A DNA stretch of 6,173 nt. Origin: Deltaproteobacteria bacterium. Its GTDB lineage: Bacteria; Myxococcota; Myxococcia; Myxococcales; 40CM-4-68-19. The notes under the pieces were generated by a model. That model saw only the letters and a program-made list of their open reading frames with translations, did not search any database and was not told where the DNA came from. A program made the position numbers and the translations under genes. Location: contig VBLM01000217.1 in the NCBI GenBank assembly GCA_005879095.1, positions 1-6,173 of the forward strand. The letters are read 5' to 3'. How positions within the stretch are numbered: position 1 is the first letter of the stretch; every line of letters starts with the position of its first letter. Of the stretch, positions 6,127 to 6,173 are shown piece by piece.

Positions 6127-6173
6127 GCGAATCTTCTTTGGTTCGGACTCGGTGCGACGCCGGCCGCCCGCGT

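Noticed and set aside
6128..6145. Small hairpin after the last stop (CGAATC pairing with GGTTCG, loop TTCTTT) as a terminator
   Set aside because: The stem is only 6 bp with one G-T pair, and it is not followed by a T run. It could be chance; the 47 bases after the last stop show nothing else.

Overview
The window is GC-rich (by eye about two thirds G+C, with codon third positions dominated by G and C) and almost entirely coding on the + strand. No rRNA, tRNA, CRISPR array, insertion sequence or integrase is visible. The base composition and long multidomain proteins would fit a high-GC, Gram-negative-type environmental bacterium such as a myxobacterium-like or acidobacterium-like lineage, or a prophage-like or contractile-injection island within one. 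Taxonomy cannot be fixed from this sequence.

Layout: (1) From the left edge to 428 runs the 3' part of a gene whose last visible segment looks like the catalytic-Glu half of a GH19-type (chitinase/lysozyme) fold, ending at a TGA. (2) In the same frame, 438-968 encodes the other half of the same fold, with the glycan-binding GH19 motif. The pair therefore looks like one gene interrupted by a single in-frame TGA at 426-428. (3) 978-4196 encodes a 1072-residue protein with an N-terminal zinc amidase (Amidase_2/AmiD type), an NlpC/P60-like domain that lacks its catalytic Cys, a small phage-associated-looking domain, a K/P/A-rich linker and a large unrecognised C-terminal region with a Cys-Cys/His candidate site. 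(4) 4189-6126, overlapping gene 3 by 8 bases, encodes a 645-residue protein with an unrecognised N-terminal domain, a K/P/A linker, an alpha/beta-hydrolase (esterase-like) domain and a C-terminal M23 (LytM-like) domain with unusual active-site residues.

The genes are packed head to tail (9-base gaps, then an 8-base overlap), so they probably form one transcript. Together they would attack peptidoglycan at different bonds: glycan strand (GH19), stem-peptide amide (amidase) and peptide cross-links (M23), plus an ester or acyl bond (alpha/beta hydrolase). The complete proteins lack recognisable signal peptides and membrane segments. This points to delivery by an injection apparatus (type VI secretion or another contractile system), delivery with a phage-like particle, or lysis release. 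That delivery idea is inference: no structural gene of such an apparatus is in the window, and no obvious immunity gene is seen.
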